From the NCBI GenBank assembly GCA_900554845.1, contig USIY01000083.1:1-8452 (forward strand): a stretch of 8,452 nucleotides of DNA. The letters run 5' to 3'. A program made the position numbers and the translations under genes. The DNA is from an uncultured Bacteroidales bacterium. Its GTDB lineage: Bacteria; Bacteroidota; Bacteroidia; Bacteroidales; Muribaculaceae. The stretch's first letter is position 1. Each line of letters opens with the position of its first letter. The notes beneath the pieces are model-generated. The model saw only the letters and a list, made by a program, of their open reading frames with translations, was not told the origin of the DNA and searched no databases. Positions 6,901 through 8,452 of the stretch are shown here, piece after piece.

Positions 6901-7586
6901 GCGCGGAAATTCTGAGTCTGTCGGACATGTTAATAAAAAAGAGCGTCTGGGCGATCGGGGGTGACGGATGGGCATATGACATCGGTTTCGCGGGTCTGGA
7001 TCACGTCATGTCGCGGAATATCGATCTGAATATTCTGGTGATGGACACCGAATGTTATTCCAACACAGGTGGTCAGATGTCCAAGGCCACTCCTCTCGGA
7101 GCCGTCGTAAAATATGCCGCTTCGGGCAAACGGACATTCAAAAAAGATCTCGGACGCATGATGATGACTTATCCCGACCTTTATGTGGCGTCGGTGGCTT
7201 TGGGAGCCAACTACCAGCAGACTATAGACGCCATCACCGAGGCGGATGCCTATCCCGGACCTTCCATCGTTATAGCATACTGTCCTTGTATCAACCATGG
7301 AATCCGCAAAGGCATGGGCTTCTCAATATTCGAGGAACGCGACGCCGTCAGAGCCGGATATTGGCAGATTTACCGCCGTGATCCTCGCAAGTCACCAGAA
7401 TTGAAAGTAGACTATGCGGAACCGAACGGCACGCTGGTCTCCTTCATCAACGGTGAAGACCGTTACGCCGACCTCAAGATTGTGGACGCCGCCGAGGCCG
7501 CGATCCTCCAGCCGGAACTGGAGCAACGCTGTGACGATATTTATGATATCCTCACTTACAATGCAGCGTATGTGAAACCTAAATGA
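3993..7586 (+). CDS. nifJ: Pyruvate:ferredoxin (flavodoxin) oxidoreductase, single-chain
   Basis: This enzyme converts pyruvate and CoA to acetyl-CoA and CO2 with reduction of ferredoxin or flavodoxin, the central oxygen-sensitive step of anaerobic fermentation, in the cytoplasm. The 1197 residues cover all fused domains of the homodimeric type. The N-terminal thiamine-diphosphate (pyrimidine-side) domain has YPITP at 57-61. Two [4Fe-4S] ferredoxin motifs lie at C716, C719, C722, C726 and C772, C775, C778, C782. The C-terminal diphosphate-side domain has CAGCGETPYVK (C838, C841), C866, GDGWAYD at 990-996, YSNTGGQ and C1099, which supply the proximal cluster and the cofactor site. The protein ends without the long extension linked to oxygen stability in Desulfovibrio africanus. 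I chose the ATG at 3993 because it overlaps the crcB stop as ATGA. A TTG two codons earlier is in frame, and the ATGs at 4087 and 4102 sit closer to the usual family N-terminus, so the first 30 or so residues may be an extension or untranslated. Another 2-oxoacid substrate is possible but less likely. Confidence 0.93.
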   Translation: MNRSNQATVLIDKGGLDTISYSTPFPRLVTPMERKSMDGCTAATYIAYAFSDVATIYPITPVASMGETADKWNVSGLLNLFGKPMEVKEMESELGAAGATHGALGAGALATTFTASQGLMLMIPNMYKISGEMLPGVFHVGCRSLATQALSIFGDHQDVMACRATGFAMLASASVQETHDLAIVAHIAALEGSIPVLHFFDGWRTSNEISTIYVTPYKDLAPLVPHDKVDAFRKRALNPEHPVLRGSAQNWDVYFQNREAPNKYYDEFPGIVQRTMDKVAGVTGRQYHLFDYYGASDAESIIVAIGSSTEVIGMTVEHLNAEGGKYGLVKVRLYRPFAVDAFLDSIPATVKRIAVLDRTKEPGSQGEPLYLDVAAAVLRSGRDIQVIGGRYGLSSKSFDPTMVKAVFDNLEADSPVRDFTVGITDDVCHRSLPLDTLLSIPEPGTTTALFYGMGSDGTVGASKAGANIICEKANLFSQAYFQYSAKKSGGYTISQLRFGSTPIHQEYDIENAGYIGCNKDIYVSRFPLLHNIAEGGTFMLNTSLSGDSLEKIIPARMKRIMAKRKVKFYTLDAKAIARANNLGVRINMIMLAAFFRLHEIIPYDEALAALEKHIALLYTHEGNQVVNNNIAALRSVADAIHEVPVPAAWAQAKDTPAHAANVPEFVLEIAQPCMELKGNDLPVSKFTPDGSLPMGTTAYEKRTIADFIPKWDPEKCVQCAECSLVCAHAAIRPWLLDDRESQSAPGGFFTVQAHGKNISQYKWRIQMSPRDCTGCGSCVTVCPGKALSMQPIGERLPVEEPLWDYAWNNISYKSGAEPRGTVRGSQLYQPLLQFSGACAGCGETPYVKLLTQLMGERLIIANATGCSSIWGANYPSNAYCTNSRGQGPAWANSLFEDNAEYGYGMAVAIAQQREYLAGLVAGTVDDATTPVNVKEILQAWLDSRSDGVKSAETSPAVTDILKSNPDVKNCAEILSLSDMLIKKSVWAIGGDGWAYDIGFAGLDHVMSRNIDLNILVMDTECYSNTGGQMSKATPLGAVVKYAASGKRTFKKDLGRMMMTYPDLYVASVALGANYQQTIDAITEADAYPGPSIVIAYCPCINHGIRKGMGFSIFEERDAVRAGYWQIYRRDPRKSPELKVDYAEPNGTLVSFINGEDRYADLKIVDAAEAAILQPELEQRCDDIYDILTYNAAYVKPK

Positions 7587-7593
7587 AAATAAA

Positions 7594-8352
7594 ATGACAA
7601 AGTTCATATCGTGGAATGTCAACGGCCTGCGGGCCATTGTGGGAAAAGGATTTGAGAATGTGTTCAGGGAACTTGACGCCGATTACTTCTGTCTTCAGGA
7701 AACCAAGCTTAATCCTGATGTTCCGGCGCTGCAGATCGACGGCTGGCACTCATATTGGAACCTCGCGGATAAGAAAGGGTATTCCGGGACGGCCATCTAT
7801 TCCAAATCGAAACCGCTGTCTGTTGCCTACGGCATCGGAGTGGAGGAACTGGATCATGAAGGACGGGTAATTACTCTTGAGACTGAAAAATTTTACCTTG
7901 TATGCGTATATACTCCCAACTCACAGTCGGAACTGGGGCGCCTTCCCTTCAGGATGCGCTGGGATGAGGAGTTTCGTAAATATGTCGGCGGACTGGACGC
8001 CGTAAAACCTGTGATTATATGCGGAGACTTCAACGTGGTGCACTGCGAGATTGACGCCAAGGACTTTCAAGATTTTGCCGGAGGTCCATGTTTCACGGAT
8101 GAGGAACGCTCGGCGTTCGGCAAGTTGCTTGATTCGGGATTTATCGACACATTCCGCTATCTTCATCCCGACCAGGAGAAGGCGTATACATGGTGGAGCT
8201 ACCGCATGAGGGCTCGCCAGCGCAATCTTGGATGGCGCATCGATGGATTCCTTATCAGCGAGCGTCTGCTGCCCAATCTGGAGGATGCAGGCATCCTGCG
8301 TGACATAACCGGCTCCGACCACTGCCCTGTCACATTGACACTCAAAGAGTGA
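7594..8352 (+). CDS. xth: Exodeoxyribonuclease III / AP endonuclease (ExoA type)
   Basis: This DNA repair nuclease of the exonuclease-endonuclease-phosphatase fold has 252 residues, the usual size. The family cuts 5' of abasic sites and has 3'-5' exonuclease and 3'-repair activity in base excision repair. Conserved motifs in order are SWNVNGLRA (6-14), LQETK (34-38) with metal ligand E36, VYTPNSQ, GDFNV (144-148) with D145 and N147, FTDEER, WRIDGFL and SDHCPV (241-246) with the D242-H243 pair. All catalytic residues appear intact. The segment after GDFNVVH is a little shorter and more acidic than the common EIDLKNP form. It starts 7 bases after the oxidoreductase stop with an AT-rich spacer, so it is probably the last gene of the crcB-nifJ-xth transcript. 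A role in repairing oxidative damage when oxygen-sensitive metabolism is stressed is only an inference. No convincing terminator follows. Confidence 0.95.
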   Translation: MTKFISWNVNGLRAIVGKGFENVFRELDADYFCLQETKLNPDVPALQIDGWHSYWNLADKKGYSGTAIYSKSKPLSVAYGIGVEELDHEGRVITLETEKFYLVCVYTPNSQSELGRLPFRMRWDEEFRKYVGGLDAVKPVIICGDFNVVHCEIDAKDFQDFAGGPCFTDEERSAFGKLLDSGFIDTFRYLHPDQEKAYTWWSYRMRARQRNLGWRIDGFLISERLLPNLEDAGILRDITGSDHCPVTLTLKE

Positions 8353-8399
8353 CCTGAGATACCAGAATCGCATGGGTAGCTACCACCTTTGTCGCGAAT

Positions 8400-8430
8400 G
8401 TTGAAATGTCTGAAATATTCACTAAATTTG
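8400..8430 (+). promoter_or_regulatory. Bacteroidetes-type promoter pointing out of the window
   Basis: TAAATTTG at 8423-8430 is an exact match to the -7 consensus TAnnTTTG. GTTG at 8400-8403, 19 bases upstream, fits the -33 box TTTG with one mismatch. Transcription would begin near 8435-8438 and serve a gene or RNA beyond the right edge. The rest of the 100 non-coding bases after xth holds only a 10-bp palindrome (GGTAGCTACC, 8375-8384) that is too weak to call. Confidence 0.6.
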
Positions 8431-8452
8431 CAGCACGAAGAAGTTGTTTAAA

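Noticed and set aside
8375..8384. GGTAGCTACC palindrome after xth as terminator
   Set aside because: The possible RNA stem is only three to four pairs and the following T-run is just three bases, so this is too weak to support.

Overview
The window looks like chromosomal DNA of an anaerobic gut-type Bacteroidales bacterium; Muribaculaceae is a plausible family, but this is inferred from protein resemblance and not proven. The signs are two Bacteroidetes-type promoter boxes of the form TAnnTTTG, no Shine-Dalgarno sequences in front of the genes, an exported glycosidase of family GH109, a cellobiose-phosphorylase-type GH94 protein, and a single-chain pyruvate:ferredoxin oxidoreductase. All supported genes lie on the + strand. 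I see no tRNA, rRNA, CRISPR array, transposase or phage gene.

Left part (1-3600) is carbohydrate metabolism. It opens inside a GH94 phosphorylase gene whose reading frame is broken by a TAG codon at 16-18, where the family has a conserved glutamate. The remaining open frame (25-924) is only the C-terminal third of the enzyme. A 46-bp perfect palindrome (941-986) follows it, then a small repeat-rich leader and a promoter (about 1037-1068). That promoter drives an anomeric sugar kinase of the N-acetylhexosamine 1-kinase (NahK) type, which overlaps by ATGA with a secreted GH109 protein (alpha-N-acetylgalactosaminidase family). The pair suggests salvage of N-acetylhexosamine, probably GalNAc from host or microbial glycans: GH109 releases the sugar outside the cytoplasm and the kinase makes the sugar 1-phosphate inside. 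A clear rho-independent terminator (3564-3598) closes this operon.

Right part (3619-8352) is a second, tightly packed operon with housekeeping roles: the fluoride channel CrcB/FluC, a 1197-residue pyruvate:ferredoxin (flavodoxin) oxidoreductase that overlaps crcB by ATGA, and an exodeoxyribonuclease III / AP endonuclease 7 bases further on. No fluoride riboswitch is seen before crcB. The last 100 bases are non-coding and carry a good Bacteroidetes promoter (8400-8430) pointing out of the window.

I did not find a clearly new multi-gene system. The points most worth a second look are the in-frame TAG in the GH94 gene, the perfect palindrome, the translationally coupled NahK-like/GH109 pair, and the coupling of a fluoride channel to pyruvate oxidoreductase.
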